Source: Hortaea werneckii
Taxonomy: Eukaryota > Ascomycota > Dothideomycetes > Mycosphaerellales > Teratosphaeriaceae
Length of the DNA: 59,821 nucleotides
Direction of reading: 5' to 3'
Assembly (NCBI GenBank): GCA_037044905.1
Contig: JBAOKB010000089.1
Span: forward strand, 1 to 59,821
The translations under genes and the position numbers were made by a program. The notes under the pieces were generated by a model. That model had not been told where the DNA came from and ran no database searches. It worked only from the letters and a program-made list of their open reading frames with translations. Numbering within the stretch: position 1 is the first letter of the stretch; each line of letters begins with the position of its first letter. Below are positions 30,861 to 42,308 of this stretch, piece by piece.

Positions 30861-31502
30861 GGTTTGGCAGGTGGAAAGGTCCGCCTTCTTTGGTTTTTTT
30901 TTTTTTTTTTTTTTTTTGGTCCTTTAGGGTCTCGTTTGTTGAGCGTCTTGGAAAATACCCCCCCCAATTTTAGTACATCCCTCGTCTTTGGCAATCGCTC
31001 TCTTGAGTCTTCTTGCTTGTATAGAAGGTCGATCAGGTTTCTATCAGATTCAGTCAACTGCATCCGATCTCTTGCAACGATTCAGTAACGCCATGAGAAT
31101 GTAATCGTCTAATCACGTGTCCTTGATGTTGCGCGGGTAATTAAGTAGATGGTCTTCAAGGGTCTGTCAAGGGAGACATCTCGTAGGATTCATCCAATGC
31201 CGTCGATGCCGCCCCGACCCACTTTTCCTGTGTATCCCCCAATCTCACTCTCAAAGTCGCTTCTCAAGCTTCTCCAGACATGCTCGCAGAATTTCCCACG
31301 TGCTCAGCAAAGTAGGCTTTCAACCTGATGGTGCCTTTTGCCACTCCAACTCGTTTGCATCGCTATGATGATTCGTTCAAACTTTGTATTCGCCGTCTTT
31401 TGCGATCCATGGATGTTGGGATCCTACCCAATTATTGAAGAAGGGCTTGGATTCCAGGTCCAAGCCTTCCAAGACATCTTATAGGTACTTGTCTGATTCG
31501 AC
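30861..31502. other. Intergenic region with T24 run
   Basis: This holds the 3' end of the AT-hook gene and the promoter of the phytase-like gene. A run of 24 T lies at 30894..30917. No gene is seen. Confidence 0.6.
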
Positions 31503-33370
31503 ATGGTTTCTTCTATTTTCCTTGTATCTAGCGCCGTGTCTCTGGCCGCAGCTGCTCCTCACCTCGGACATGGCTTCTCCAATTCATTGCCCGTATCCAA
31601 CAGCTCCACCTGCAGCGGGATCACCTACATCAACCGCGGTCTTGTAGCCTACGGCACAGTCGCAGCCGATGCGCGAGACAAGTTCGGCGACACGCTGGGC
31701 GGCTTCGGCTCTGCAGCCGCACCGGACGTCTCGAGCTTCACCTTGACCAAAAACGGCACCATCAAGGGGACTCTCTTCGCGACTCCCGACCGCGGCTGGA
31801 ACACCGAAGGCTCCATCGACTACCAGGCCCGCGTACACCAATTCGAACTCTCCTTCAACCCGACTTTCGGCAGCATCGTCAACGGTACTGAGAACCTGGC
31901 CCTAGACTATGAAGACACTACTCTCCTCTTCAAAGGCGACCAACCGACCACAGGCCTCGACGCCGACTACACCATCCCAGCTGGCGATGGCTTCCCCGTC
32001 CTCCCCGCAGGCAAAACATCCGGCAACGGAACAGTACCTGCTCTAGACCAGGAAGGCCTCGTCCTTCTCCGGGACGGCTCGTACTGGATCTCCGACGAGT
32101 ATGGACCGTACATTTACCACTTCACGCGGGAAGGACAGATGACGGTGGCGATTCGTCCCCCGCAGTCTTTGGTCCCGTATACGGATGGGGAGTTGGCTTT
32201 TACGTCCGGGAACCCGCCTGTGGGGTCGGGGCTGGATGAGGCGGATGATCCTGATTCGGGGCGGGCGAATAATCATGGGTTTGAGGGGTTGGCGATTTCG
32301 ACGGTATGTTGTTTGCTGCGTGGCTCATTATGTCCAGTCTTTGGTTTTTTCCTCCCTTCTTTTGTCCTAAGTCGCGCTGGGATTGCGTGATATATTAGGA
32401 GTATTGCAGGACACCTTAAAGGATATGGCTTGCTCTGTTTTTGTCTAAAGAATCTGGCACTCTCTAAAGATCCTCGCATCGAAGTTTGATTTATCCAGTC
32501 GAGCAAGTTGCAGATGGAGCAACAGCGATATAGGAATCAAATGTGCAGTGACAAGATGGACCAGCGGCTAACATTGAGACAGGACGAACGATTCTTGACG
32601 GCACAGCTGCAAGAGGCGGCGGTCCAGGATGGCGGTACTCATGCTACCCGTCAGAACAACACCCGGCAGCTTACTTACGATGTCACGTTCCGCGACCACC
32701 CTCGTTTGGTGTCCGAATATATCGTCCAGCAGCCTGGTATCTTTGACCCTCAAGAGGAAAAGAATCCCCGTGCGACATCGATATCTGATATTCATTACCT
32801 TTCCCCACATCAATTCTTCACCATGACCCGTGATTCCGGTACGTGTTTGATCTATACGAGTCATATACACTTAGCTCCTATGACTGACATCTCGTCCTAG
32901 GACACGGCCGTGGCAGCGGCTCCAACACCCCCTCAACTTACCGCCACATCGACATCGTCAGCCGCCGCGACGCAACCAACATCCTGGACCAGGAAGGCGC
33001 AGCCGCCATCTCCATTGCACCGGGCGGCTACCTCCTCCCCAACCTCGTCGTAGAAGACTACTGCCCCTTCATCGACTTCAACAACGCCACCGATCTCGCG
33101 CGCTTCAACCTGCACAACGGCGGATCGCCCTACGCCACCGAACTAAACGAGAAATGGGAATCCATCGCCATCATCCCCGTCCCCTACGGCGCCAAGGGGT
33201 ATGGCGAGAAGGAGTTTTACGTCGTGTCCATTAGCGATAATGATTTTGTTACGCAGAATGGGTATTATGATTTTGGACGGAAGCGGTATGCAGATGCGAG
33301 CGGAGAGGAGGTTAGTACGCAGGTGCTGGTTTGGCAGGCGCATTTGCCGAACTATGTGCCTAGGATTTAG
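31503..33370 (+). CDS. Secreted phytase-like esterase (PF13449 type)
   Basis: Three exons, 31503..32303, 32583..32838 and 32901..33370, give 508 residues. The first intron is 279 bases, long for this window. Its acceptor at 32582 follows a perfect gctaac branch site and yields the family-like run DERFLTAQLQEAAVQDGG. The second intron is 62 bases (gtacgt...cctag). A signal peptide (MVSSIFLVSSAVSLAAAAP) leads into a beta-propeller-like domain, with DRGWNTEG, LDQEGLVLL, YWISDEYGPYIYHF and NNHGFEGLAIS, all typical of the esterase-like activity of phytase domain. Many N-glycosylation sites are present. Family members are secreted proteins of uncertain substrate; phosphoester hydrolysis is suggested by the name but not proven. 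The C-terminus ends in YVPRI. Confidence 0.87.
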
Positions 33371-34280
33371 GTGCTTGAGGCACTTTTTTTTTCCCGCTGT
33401 TGGCGAGGAACGATGGCTTATTAGAGACCCAGGGCAAGCTTGTGGGTGTTCATGACTGCGAGTAGATGGCAGGGCGTCAAGGCGTTTGGAACAAAGTTCT
33501 GTCACCTCTCTTTCAGTCTCCTTGTTCCTCTCCTTCATTCTTAGATGAAGTCGGGCCGTGTTTGCAGTGCTCTCGTCGACGTATTTTGTACCACGCCTTT
33601 TTCCCTCTCCTCTGTGCCGGCTATCGACGTTGGAAAGGACAGAATGCTGCGCAAGAACAATTGTGACGTAGGTGGATGCCGATGCACTATAAGTCTGCAA
33701 CCGAACCGTCTATTCTTAGCTCTAAGAGGATCACCGCTGCAGCATTCCTGAAGACTCGAAGAGGGAAGTGGGTTTAGTAGCGTAAGGAATCTCTAGGTTG
33801 TCGCGGACCGCCGATCCTTCCCGGTCCGCTTTGATATGGAGCCCGTTGGATCTGTCTAGATTTCCAGCATCATTGCACCAGTGTCGACGGGATTTTCCTC
33901 ATGGACAGAATTTTTCTTTAGTCCATCGACAAGATCGATAAAGATGCAGTTGAAACACCAATCGAGCAATGACATCGAAACTGTGGTTGGGTCTGGAGCG
34001 TCTTTATTCTTCGGTCTGAGCGAACACCAATGCATCTCCGAGTCCACTTTGGAGCCGAGTCAAGCATCTAGCATGGCGTGCGGAAAGATGTAGTCCGCTA
34101 GACTGCCTGCCAAGCCAGCCGGCTCCTCGTGTTGTAGCAAAGGTCCATCGTAAGGATTTGGGTGGAGCATGTCGTGGGAATTGTCTACATGATGAGCTCA
34201 GATATAAAAACCGAGCATTCATTGCCTTTGCTTGACCACAGCTACACCTTCACCAACTGATTCTCGCAACACGAGACACG
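33371..34280. other. Intergenic region
   Basis: Apart from the TATA element listed next, I see no gene, RNA or repeat here. Confidence 0.55.
34203..34210 (+). promoter_or_regulatory. Likely TATA box of the secreted Cys-rich gene
   Basis: TATAAAAA lies 71 bases upstream of the ATG at 34281, with a C/A-rich leader between. The spacing is right for a fungal core promoter with a short leader. Confidence 0.6.
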
Positions 34281-35350
34281 ATGTTCAAAAAGACCATTAT
34301 CACTGCCGGCTTAGCCTCTGCCGTGGTAGCTGAGACCTCATGTCCACTGACTTCTACCACTACCGAAACTTCAACTACCCCTTCAGCCGTGTACATCTGG
34401 AAGACTGTCGATGGCAAAACGCCTCTGCCGACAAACACCTACACTACTACCGTATACACAGCCACGGACACAACGACAACGACCGTGCCTGATACAAGCT
34501 ATGTCACCAACTGCGCATTCACTAGCACCAAGTGAGTTCCAGATTCGCTTCAGAACCCTCCAAGACCCAAAAGAAGCTAAACAGTACCTGCAGGAATATC
34601 GAATATACGCCGACAGCCTACACCGGGGACTTCACATCATCGGCTCTTCGGACATCGACATCCTGCGCTCCGAGCCGGTACTTAACAATCGAATGGCCAG
34701 GAACCACGACCACGACCGCCACAGTAACGCAATACTCCACCAACACCTACCTGACCGAGACCGCGTCCACCCCAAGTCAATCCACCGAATGGATCACCTC
34801 CGGCCTAACAACCCTAACCCGAAACCTCTCCTGCACAGCGACCCTAACATCCACGACCGCCACGGCTGCCAGCACGACGCAAGCACTCAAATGCGCGCCC
34901 TCGAACCTAATCGGCACGGACGGCAAACCCGGCCGCCGCTACCGAGGCGCCGCCAACGACGGCATCGCCTCCTACGGCTCCGGCTCCTCCTACCCGCCTG
35001 GGTTCGAGAACCGCACGGGCGCGCACAAGGACGCTTCAGCTTGCTGCCAGGCCTGTCAGGACGATGCGAAGTGCGCCGCTTCCATCTTCACGGGGACGGA
35101 TTCGACGTACCCTGCTCCTAGTCTGCCGTGGTGTCAGTTTTTCGACCAAAACAGCAGTCCGAGTGTTTACGCCTCGGACGAGGGCGATGAGGGTTGCGGG
35201 TTGGGATTCACGATTTTCCCAGGTGATATGAAGATGGCGCAGGCCGGGTGCGGGTATATCGCTGCGAATGCGTATGCGGAGGGGCTGTGCAAGGAAGGGA
35301 TGACGGCGCGGGAGTGTCAGGAGAGTGGGGTTGGGGGGCTTGTTAACTAG
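34281..35350 (+). CDS. Secreted Thr/Ser-rich and Cys-rich protein
   Basis: Exons 34281..34531 and 34594..35350 join across a 62-base intron in phase 2, giving 335 residues. A signal peptide (MFKKTIITAGLASAVVAE) is followed by about 180 residues dense in Thr and Ser, with repeated TTT and TST units, likely heavily O-glycosylated. The last 130 residues are Cys-rich (ACCQACQDDAKCAAS, WCQFF, GCGLGF, GCGYIAANAYAEGLC) and look like a small disulfide-bonded domain of the PAN/apple kind. No membrane anchor or GPI signal is evident. I do not recognise a named family; a wall-associated or matrix protein is the simplest guess. A second in-frame acceptor nine bases upstream (after 34584) is possible, adding Cys. 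A TATA box precedes it. Confidence 0.75.
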
Positions 35351-35905
35351 ACCTTCTACGGGACTTCTTTTGCTTTTTAAATTGAAGTGAGTGGAAGTTG
35401 CGATGGTTTGGGTAGAGGTTTGAGAGATCCCGAACGATGGTATGCTAGTGGAATGATTAGGTATCACGGTTTTTAACGTCGGTTACGAGACAGAATACTT
35501 TGAGGGCCTGATCAATTTCCTGTTTTGTACCGTTGCACGACCGGCTTACCTCAGTACTTATCTCTATTGAATAGAACGACTCTTTATTTATATATGTTTT
35601 TTTTTATTTTGGCTGAAAGCTCAGGTTGAAAGGAAAAGTGGCGCAGTTCCTAGCCGGCTCTTGAACGATTTGGGCAGATCCGTTGAAGCAGGATTCGCAA
35701 AGTTAATACAGGAAGAGCAACAATCATACTGGAAAGTCATTAGGTGCTTTCGCTATCTCACTCATGGCATGTGAATTACAATCCCAGCATTCATCGATCT
35801 GATCCTCTCGTATCAGCACACTGATCCCGATTTGCTCCAAAGTTTGCACCCGCTCAAGTCCTTACCACATGATAAAGAGAAGTCGCCACTCAACCCCAAA
35901 ACCCC
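35351..35905. other. Intergenic region between convergent genes
   Basis: AT-rich 3' flanks of the Cys-rich gene (+) and the SUR7/PalI gene (-). No gene is seen. Confidence 0.6.
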
Positions 35906-36843
35906 TCAAAAGATCCCAAATCTCTTCTTCCTCTTCTCCGTAGGCGTCGCCGCAGGCGCAGCACCGCTCTCCCTCCCCGCCCCAGCCCTCGCCCTCTTCT
36001 TTTCCCTCCTCACACTCACACAAGTAAAAAGCACAATCACCATCCCGAAGAACAGCAGGACAAAACTCGCCAGCAGAAGCCAGATCGCGCTGCCGAAACT
36101 CGCATGCGCGCGGATCCCATTCTCGTCGTCATTGACATGGTGTCGCACGATGCCGAAGAGGCTGAAGTCGCAAGCGAGCGCGATGAGCGTCAGGACCCAG
36201 GCGATGGCGGCCACAAAGGCGCCGGCTAGGGAGCCGATGATCCCGGAGCCGAGGGAGAGCAGGAAGGCGATGAAGGATAGGCCGGTGATGATGGGGTGCA
36301 GGACCATGACGCGGGTCAGGCTTGTGGCTGTTCCGCTGGAAACTTCGGAGAAGGGGTGCGCGGAGGAGGATGTGATGGCGGTTATGGTGTTGGAGGGGGA
36401 GTAGCCGATGTTGCGGCGGGGGCAGTAGTCGTCGTTTCGGTCTTCTCTGTGATAGAAAAGGCATGAGAGCGGTTAGAGTTGGGGGCAAAATTAGTTTTAA
36501 GGGGTGGGGGGAGGGGCGTGTGTTTTCTTACCCGACATTGAGGATGCAGTAGCCATAAGTGCCGAATGTGACGGAGCTTGGGTGCTCGAGGGTACCGTTG
36601 TTGAGACTCACTCGTAGGAGACTGAGGTTGTTGATGATTGGTGCGGAGAGGGTGACGAAAAGCATTAAAATCCTGGCGACGAAGAGGAAGAAGACTCCGA
36701 CCCTGTTATGAATTAGTCGCCGGGTTCGGCGAGCTCTGTTTCTTTTGAAGAGTGCGAAGAGTGCACGGGATCTTGTTATCGCTCCTATAGTGCGTTGCAG
36801 GCACTCACCAATGGAGTTTCTTAGCAAAGTTTGCAAGCGCCAT
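35906..36843 (-). CDS. SUR7/PalI (Rim9) family four-helix membrane protein
   Basis: Three exons, 36843..36809, 36702..36532 and 36446..35906, give 248 residues; the introns are 106 and 85 bases. The first exon encodes only MALANFAKKLH plus part of a Trp codon. A first membrane helix (VGVFFLFVARILMLFVTL) is followed by an extracellular loop with FGTYGYC and a second Cys in DDYCPRR. Three more helices follow, near LHPIITGLSFIAFLLSL, LAGAFVAAIAWVLTLIAL and SAIWLLLASFVLLFFG. The basic tail ends in EKRKKRFGIF. This topology and the GYC..C loop fit the SUR7/PalI family (PF06687), which includes eisosome proteins and the pH-sensing partner PalI/Rim9. The short length is closer to SUR7-like members than to long PalI. 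Which branch it belongs to needs a tree. Confidence 0.82.
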
Positions 36844-38841
36844 AATATCGTACTCGTGGTAATGGTGGCGAAGAGGCCGGAATCTGTGCGTGGTGATACA
36901 CAGGTGTTATTTGGGAGCGCTTTTGTTCAGCCAAATCAGGTGGATAAGCGACGCTCTTTCGTACCTTTACAGGCCTTCACTATGGCCCCAACACCGCCGA
37001 TAAAGATTCGATATATGTATGCCAGGGAGGCAAGAGAGGAGAGCTTGCTAGGACTGTTCTTGATCTGAGGCGTCTTTGCAGTCGTAGTACGATGACGTCG
37101 TGAGATGTTCTGAGGTGACGACTGTGTATTGATTGTGTTCGAAAGGTGAGGTAGACTTGATTTCTACCCACATTCCTTTGTGGATGGCAAGGCACATGTG
37201 CGCCGCGATGCGGGAAGGTGCATACCAGTGTGACGGGAGAAGCCGTCAAATCATATGGCAGTCGCACTCTGAGGTGATCGAGGCGAATTGAAGACTTGAA
37301 CATACTCTATAGGGCGCTCGCTGTCACACCCACTTCGTAAGTATATCCCTCTGCTAGTCGTCGCTAGATGAAGACGAATCATCCGATTCTTTCCTTTCGA
37401 GTCAGCTGCGCATCCTTGAATTCGTCCCGAAAGGACTATGGCTTTACCTTGAAGAGCGGTATTCGTCATGTTCATGAGAGTCCGAGAACCTGCCTCGGGG
37501 CCTGTCAAAACTGGATACATGAGTCTCTGGAGATGTGAGGTAAATGAGCAGGAGCCTCTCTGCACAGTCAATGAGAGTAAATGAAACGCCTCAGATAGGG
37601 ATAATGACCGTCATCCAGGGAAGCCTCAGAACAAGATCTACCATCTTCCGGTCGAGACATTGTCCAGGATCTAGGAAATTGATAATTCAAGACCGACACT
37701 TCGACCGTGCACCCAATGTCCCGTGGAAAGCTAAACGTGTATGTCGAACGTGAGCGATAGAGAAATCGAATGGCAAGCCGATCGGTCAGAACATCCGGGC
37801 AGAGTTCTCAAATCACCTGGAAGCACAAAATTTTTGTTCGCTGGCGTGGTGCATTTGTCTCACCATGGTGGAACACTCATACCCTGCCTTGCCGTTGTCT
37901 CGATGATACACTGCCTCGAACTGCGTCGGAATTAGCCAATCAACGCCTGAACCGGAACCATCTTATCATTCGCATTACTGCAAAGGGCGGTAATTTGAAA
38001 GCGCTTTGGGCTTCAAATGCCAAGGCGTGGTGCGAAAGGCTTCTTCGATGGCAGCAGCCAGAAGGAAGTTCAGTCAAGCGTTTACGCCGATGATAGACAA
38101 GAAGCGACCAAGAAACACTGCTCGCGAGCTAAGAGCCGATTGTCTAGGTAGGACGGGCTTGGCGAGAGCTTGCTGATTGGAGACATCAGATCCAGCTCAA
38201 TTCATCATCCGAAGCTTGCTTCTCTTCATCTACTTCCAGCGAATCACGGGTGTAGATATGCAGTCAGCAATCCTACCACGATAAAGGGATCGACGATGCA
38301 CGACTCTTCGTTCTCTTTTCCCGATAGGAGAAAAGGCGGCAATATCGCGACGGAGTTCGTCTTTACCCATCGGAAATCATCACAAGCAACACTCCGGCTG
38401 AGACGCGGATGTGAAGCTGCAGATATTCCTGCATACCCGGGGACGCATTGGCGGGAAATGCAACATGACATAAGACGGGCCAGTAAAGAAAACTCCAGGC
38501 CAGTGCTCTCTGCTGTGCTGCTGAAGCGACCGCAAAGGTGGATTGGGTGAGGTGGTTACTGCATGGAGGTGCGGGGGGAAAGAGTTCTGAGCCGACTACT
38601 CCACGGAAAGCCATTGCAGCATCAGTTTCCTAATTCGGCCGGAGATTTTCTTCCAGGGACCAGCCCGCTTCATGTATGAGAGTCGTCAACGACGTAAAAG
38701 GCGTGCGGCAAGGGATCACCTAGCTGAGGCCGATCTACCACAAAAGGAGATGGATCTCTCATCTGCCTCGCACTGCGTGCTCTGTCCAAACTTGTTCCAT
38801 TTTCTTCATTTGCATCGATTCCTTCGTATTGTCTAGCTATC
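36844..38841. other. Two-kilobase intergenic region
   Basis: This divergent region lies between the SUR7/PalI gene (-) and the dehydrogenase (+). Several small frames occur, none with a domain, and I found no tRNA-like arms. It may hold long promoters or a non-coding transcript that sequence alone does not reveal. Confidence 0.5.
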
Positions 38842-39717
38842 ATGCCTCACTCTGAACACTCCACCCCAGAGTCCATCGTGGCAGGTGCACACGATGACAA
38901 CACAATCTACCTCATAACCGGAGCGAACCGTGGCATTGGTCTAGGCCTGGTCCGCGAACTCCTATCACGACCTAACACGACCGTCATCGCAACAATGCGG
39001 TCGCCATCCCAAGCCACCGACGGCCTCAACAAGCTCCCAGTCGCAACCAACTCCTACCTCATCCCTATCACCATGGACTGCCTCTCTGACCAATCCCCAC
39101 ACGAAGCCGTCCACGAGCTCCAACAGGACTACAACATCGACCGACTCGACGTCGTCATCGCCAACGCCGGGATCGAGAAATGGTTCGGTCCCATCGGACA
39201 AGCACCGCTCGACGAGCTTCGAGACCACTTCGAAGTCAACTCGGTCGCACCGGTCGCGCTATTCCAAGCCACACTGCCCCTCCTCCAACGCAGTCGAAAC
39301 GGGCCGAAATTCATCCCTATCAGCTCCAGACTAGGGAGTATGACTGAGATCGAGAAAGTCAAGAACCCCGCAGCCGTCTACGGAGCGAGTAAGGCGATGC
39401 TGAACTATCTGACGTGTCGGATGCATTTTGAGAACCCGGAGTTGATCGCTTTCCCCATGAGTCCGGGCTTCGTGCAGACGGATATGGGGAATGCGGGGGC
39501 GCGGAAGGGCGGGTTGGACAAGGCGTATTTGACTGTCGAGCAGAGCGTGACGGGGATGTTGAAGACGGTGAGTAATCAAAGAGCCTGTCGGTCCCGGGAT
39601 TTTTTCGGTCCAATCATGCAGTTTGAGGCTGACTTTGCATTGTAGATCGATAAGGCGACGCGTGAGGAACATGGGGCGACGTTGCAGTCCTGGGACGGGA
39701 CTCAGTTCGAGTGGTAG
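38842..39717 (+). CDS. Short-chain dehydrogenase/reductase
   Basis: Exons 38842..39567 and 39646..39717 join across a 78-base intron (gtgagt...ttgtag, phase 0), giving 265 residues. The protein is a classical Rossmann-fold SDR: TGANRGIG at residues 26 to 33 binds NAD(P), NAG is at 108 to 110, the catalytic Ser lies in PISSRLGS (161/162), and Tyr180 and Lys184 form the YxxxK pair. The C-terminal exon ends in TLQSWDGTQFEW, similar to the tails of ketoreductases of the norsolorinic-acid reductase or C-factor type. It has no signal peptide and is probably cytosolic. The substrate is unknown. Its 3' end converges on the pseudouridine synthase gene with 130 bases between them. Confidence 0.92.
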
Positions 39718-39847
39718 CATGGCCTGCTGTTTCTCCTTTTTTGCCTTGCCTATTGAAATCGTTCGGACTCAGGGCAGCGAAAGGCGTGGACTGCGTATGC
39801 GAGGAAGCTCATTAAGCTTCTAACGACGTGATGCCGATTTCTCATTC

Positions 39848-41647
39848 CTAGTCCAGATCCATCTCCGTAGCTTTCGGCGCAAGTCCTTTGCGGGCAGCAT
39901 ACCGTGCATTGACGACGTCTGGTGGTTCCATTCTCTCTCGCTGCAGCACCGGGATATAGGTTCCCACTGTCCGTGGTCGGTCGCTCCCGTCGAACACACG
40001 GTCGCTACGTTCCAAGAGATCTTTGTGCATGTTGAGCACATCGTCACCGTTTTGGCCATTTGCTTCGCCGCCGCTTTGGGGTTGTGGTCGGCTGCCAAGG
40101 CTGGACACTACGTCCATCAGGTGACCGGCAAGCACTTCATCGATTTTTCGTTGTCGCCACTGTGCCCATAGCTCGTCCATAATTCCGTTGCGACCGAATT
40201 TACCGTCGTCAATCCCGGGGATAGCTCGTTTGGACTGATCCCTCCCACCTATCTCGTCGCCTACGTAGATCCAGTCCAACGCATCTTCATACCCTGGTTG
40301 ACCGCCCTCCTCGTTCACAATGTGATCCTGTTGCTCAGCCAATTTTTCCAAATCCGGAAAGACGCAGTCCCATAGCACCAAAGGCCGATCGTCTGCCATT
40401 TCATATACTGGCTTGCTCGGGCACACGTTGGTGTCAAGGAGCTTGTCTACGATGCTTGGATGCTCGTAGCCCTGGCCTACGAGGAAGAGCACAGCGATCA
40501 AGTGTCGTACTTGGTGCCAGAGGAAAGCAGAGCCGCGAACTTCAAAGTAGTAGAGTTCCGGTTCACTCAACTTCAATCGGCCTCCCTGGCCTGCGAAGTT
40601 GATCTCTTGGTGACCATTGCTCTGTGCTAATACCTGCGCTGCCTGACCACCGCCTGTGCTAACTGCATGAATGCCAGCAGAGAAGATCCGTCTCTCGAAA
40701 TTGGTGATCTGCTTGCTCGGGTCTACCTTACAGAAGTTGCGGAAATCGTGCAGGCCTTCGTATTTCTTCGCAGCTTCTTGCATAGCCGGCACATTAAGCA
40801 AACCGTCTTTGCTGCCGGGGCCAACGGGGTAGGCGGGATTGGTGAAGAAGTATCGATACCGACGTTCTTTGCAGCTGAAACGCGCAGAAAAGTCTTGGGG
40901 CGGGTGAGGACACCATGCGAGGATGCGGATAGAAGGTGGGAGGACCCGGTTGAGCAACTGAATGTACGGGAGCTCATCTCGGATAGAATCCCATGTGGGT
41001 TCGACCATAGGACCATTCTGCTCTCTTGCGTCCGCCGAAGCATCCGCTGTGTTACTGTCGCTTTGGAGCGCAGCAGAAGCATCACCATTTCTCATATCCT
41101 CGCCACCTTGCTCACCAGTAGCCCCATCCCCTCCCACATCATTCTTCTTCCTGCCTTTCGGCTGACTACTCCTGACCCTCAATCCCACCACCTGCCCAAA
41201 AGCACTAACGCCGCGATCCGTGCGTCCACACTTACTGTACTCAACGCCGTCCCAACAGACCTCACCTTCGTCTCCCCTCACCTTCGTGAAATCCGGGAGA
41301 ATTAACTTAGTCTTCCTCAGACCCCTCCAGAGCTCCTCCTCCACAGTCGGCAGAGGGGTAGTGTTGTTGCTATGGTGTTCGAAGCCATTGTACTCTCCAC
41401 CTAGGTAGGCGAATTTGAGAGCGATGAAGCGGGTATTGTATTTGCTTGGATCGAAGGGTTTGGCAGGTTTCTTGGGTTTCTTTTTCGGTGGAGCGGCGGG
41501 GGAGGAGGTGGTGCTGGATGCGGTGTGTTTTGCGTTGAGAGTGCGGAGTTGCTGTTCCAGTTCGGTGACACGGGTGACGAGATCGGCGTGAGAGAGGTGA
41601 GTGTAGTCTTGGTTGGTGTTGTTGGAGTTGCCGGTGTTGGCGGCCAT
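39848..41647 (-). CDS. deg1: tRNA pseudouridine(38/39) synthase
   Basis: This single-exon gene encodes 599 residues of the TruA-like family, matching yeast Deg1/Pus3, which converts U38 and U39 in the anticodon stem of tRNAs to pseudouridine. A short N-terminal coiled coil (LVTRVTELEQQLRTLNAK) and a Lys/Pro patch precede the core. The catalytic Asp144 is in CGRTDRGVSAFGQ. ALKFAYLGGEYNGFEHH is the first core strand, and FLWHQVRHLIAVLFLVG is the conserved C-terminal part of the fold. The region CKERRYRYFF also fits. A long C-terminal extension past residue 480 is usual in filamentous fungi. I chose the Met at 41647; the upstream in-frame extension does not look coding. Confidence 0.93.
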   Translation of the reverse strand: MAANTGNSNNTNQDYTHLSHADLVTRVTELEQQLRTLNAKHTASSTTSSPAAPPKKKPKKPAKPFDPSKYNTRFIALKFAYLGGEYNGFEHHSNNTTPLPTVEEELWRGLRKTKLILPDFTKVRGDEGEVCWDGVEYSKCGRTDRGVSAFGQVVGLRVRSSQPKGRKKNDVGGDGATGEQGGEDMRNGDASAALQSDSNTADASADAREQNGPMVEPTWDSIRDELPYIQLLNRVLPPSIRILAWCPHPPQDFSARFSCKERRYRYFFTNPAYPVGPGSKDGLLNVPAMQEAAKKYEGLHDFRNFCKVDPSKQITNFERRIFSAGIHAVSTGGGQAAQVLAQSNGHQEINFAGQGGRLKLSEPELYYFEVRGSAFLWHQVRHLIAVLFLVGQGYEHPSIVDKLLDTNVCPSKPVYEMADDRPLVLWDCVFPDLEKLAEQQDHIVNEEGGQPGYEDALDWIYVGDEIGGRDQSKRAIPGIDDGKFGRNGIMDELWAQWRQRKIDEVLAGHLMDVVSSLGSRPQPQSGGEANGQNGDDVLNMHKDLLERSDRVFDGSDRPRTVGTYIPVLQRERMEPPDVVNARYAARKGLAPKATEMDLD

Positions 41648-42308
41648 GGTATACGTTCGGGTGCGACGCGCTGGGCCCAGAAAAGACTGAAGAGGGTTTC
41701 GCTCTGCGCAAGCGACTCTCTTAATCCCAGTTTGTTTCTGAATCGGCCTTAAGAAGGTTACCAATCGCATTCCGGGATGGGTAGGAAGAAAAATCATGAG
41801 CATCCAGAGTCATTGCTTATGAGGCGGAAATGCTCCGCAGAGTGGAGCTATACCAATGGTTTCACTGGCTTCAGAAACACATCTTTCGTGATTGTACATA
41901 GTAGTGAACGTGCGGAACGAAGTCGGCTGATGATAACTGGCTTCATAGGTTCAAATGGCAATGGTAAAGAAAAAAGTAAACAATTTTGATTGTTGGGCGA
42001 AATGATCTGGAGGTATGAACCAAGACTAGAGCTGTTTTTGCATGCTTCGAGCCTTCATCTATCATGAGGCATAGTAATGAACCTCTATGCTACCTTGCCG
42101 AGCTACTACTTTACAGAATCCTTTCCGTCATTCCTGTGTAATGCTACTTTTCGCGCGTCGTTCGGTCTAGCAGCCTTGACGCATATCAAGGAACGCAATT
42201 ATGAAACACAGGGTCTCGAAAACAAGATCAAGTTTGTCATAAGCAAAGGTCCCCCTCTACAACGCCGATATCCTTCCGAGAGTTGAAGTATTGTCGATCG
42301 AAGCCTTT
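41648..42308. other. Intergenic region
   Basis: This contains the promoter of the pseudouridine synthase and the 3' end of the APSES gene, both on the minus strand. No gene is seen. Confidence 0.6.
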
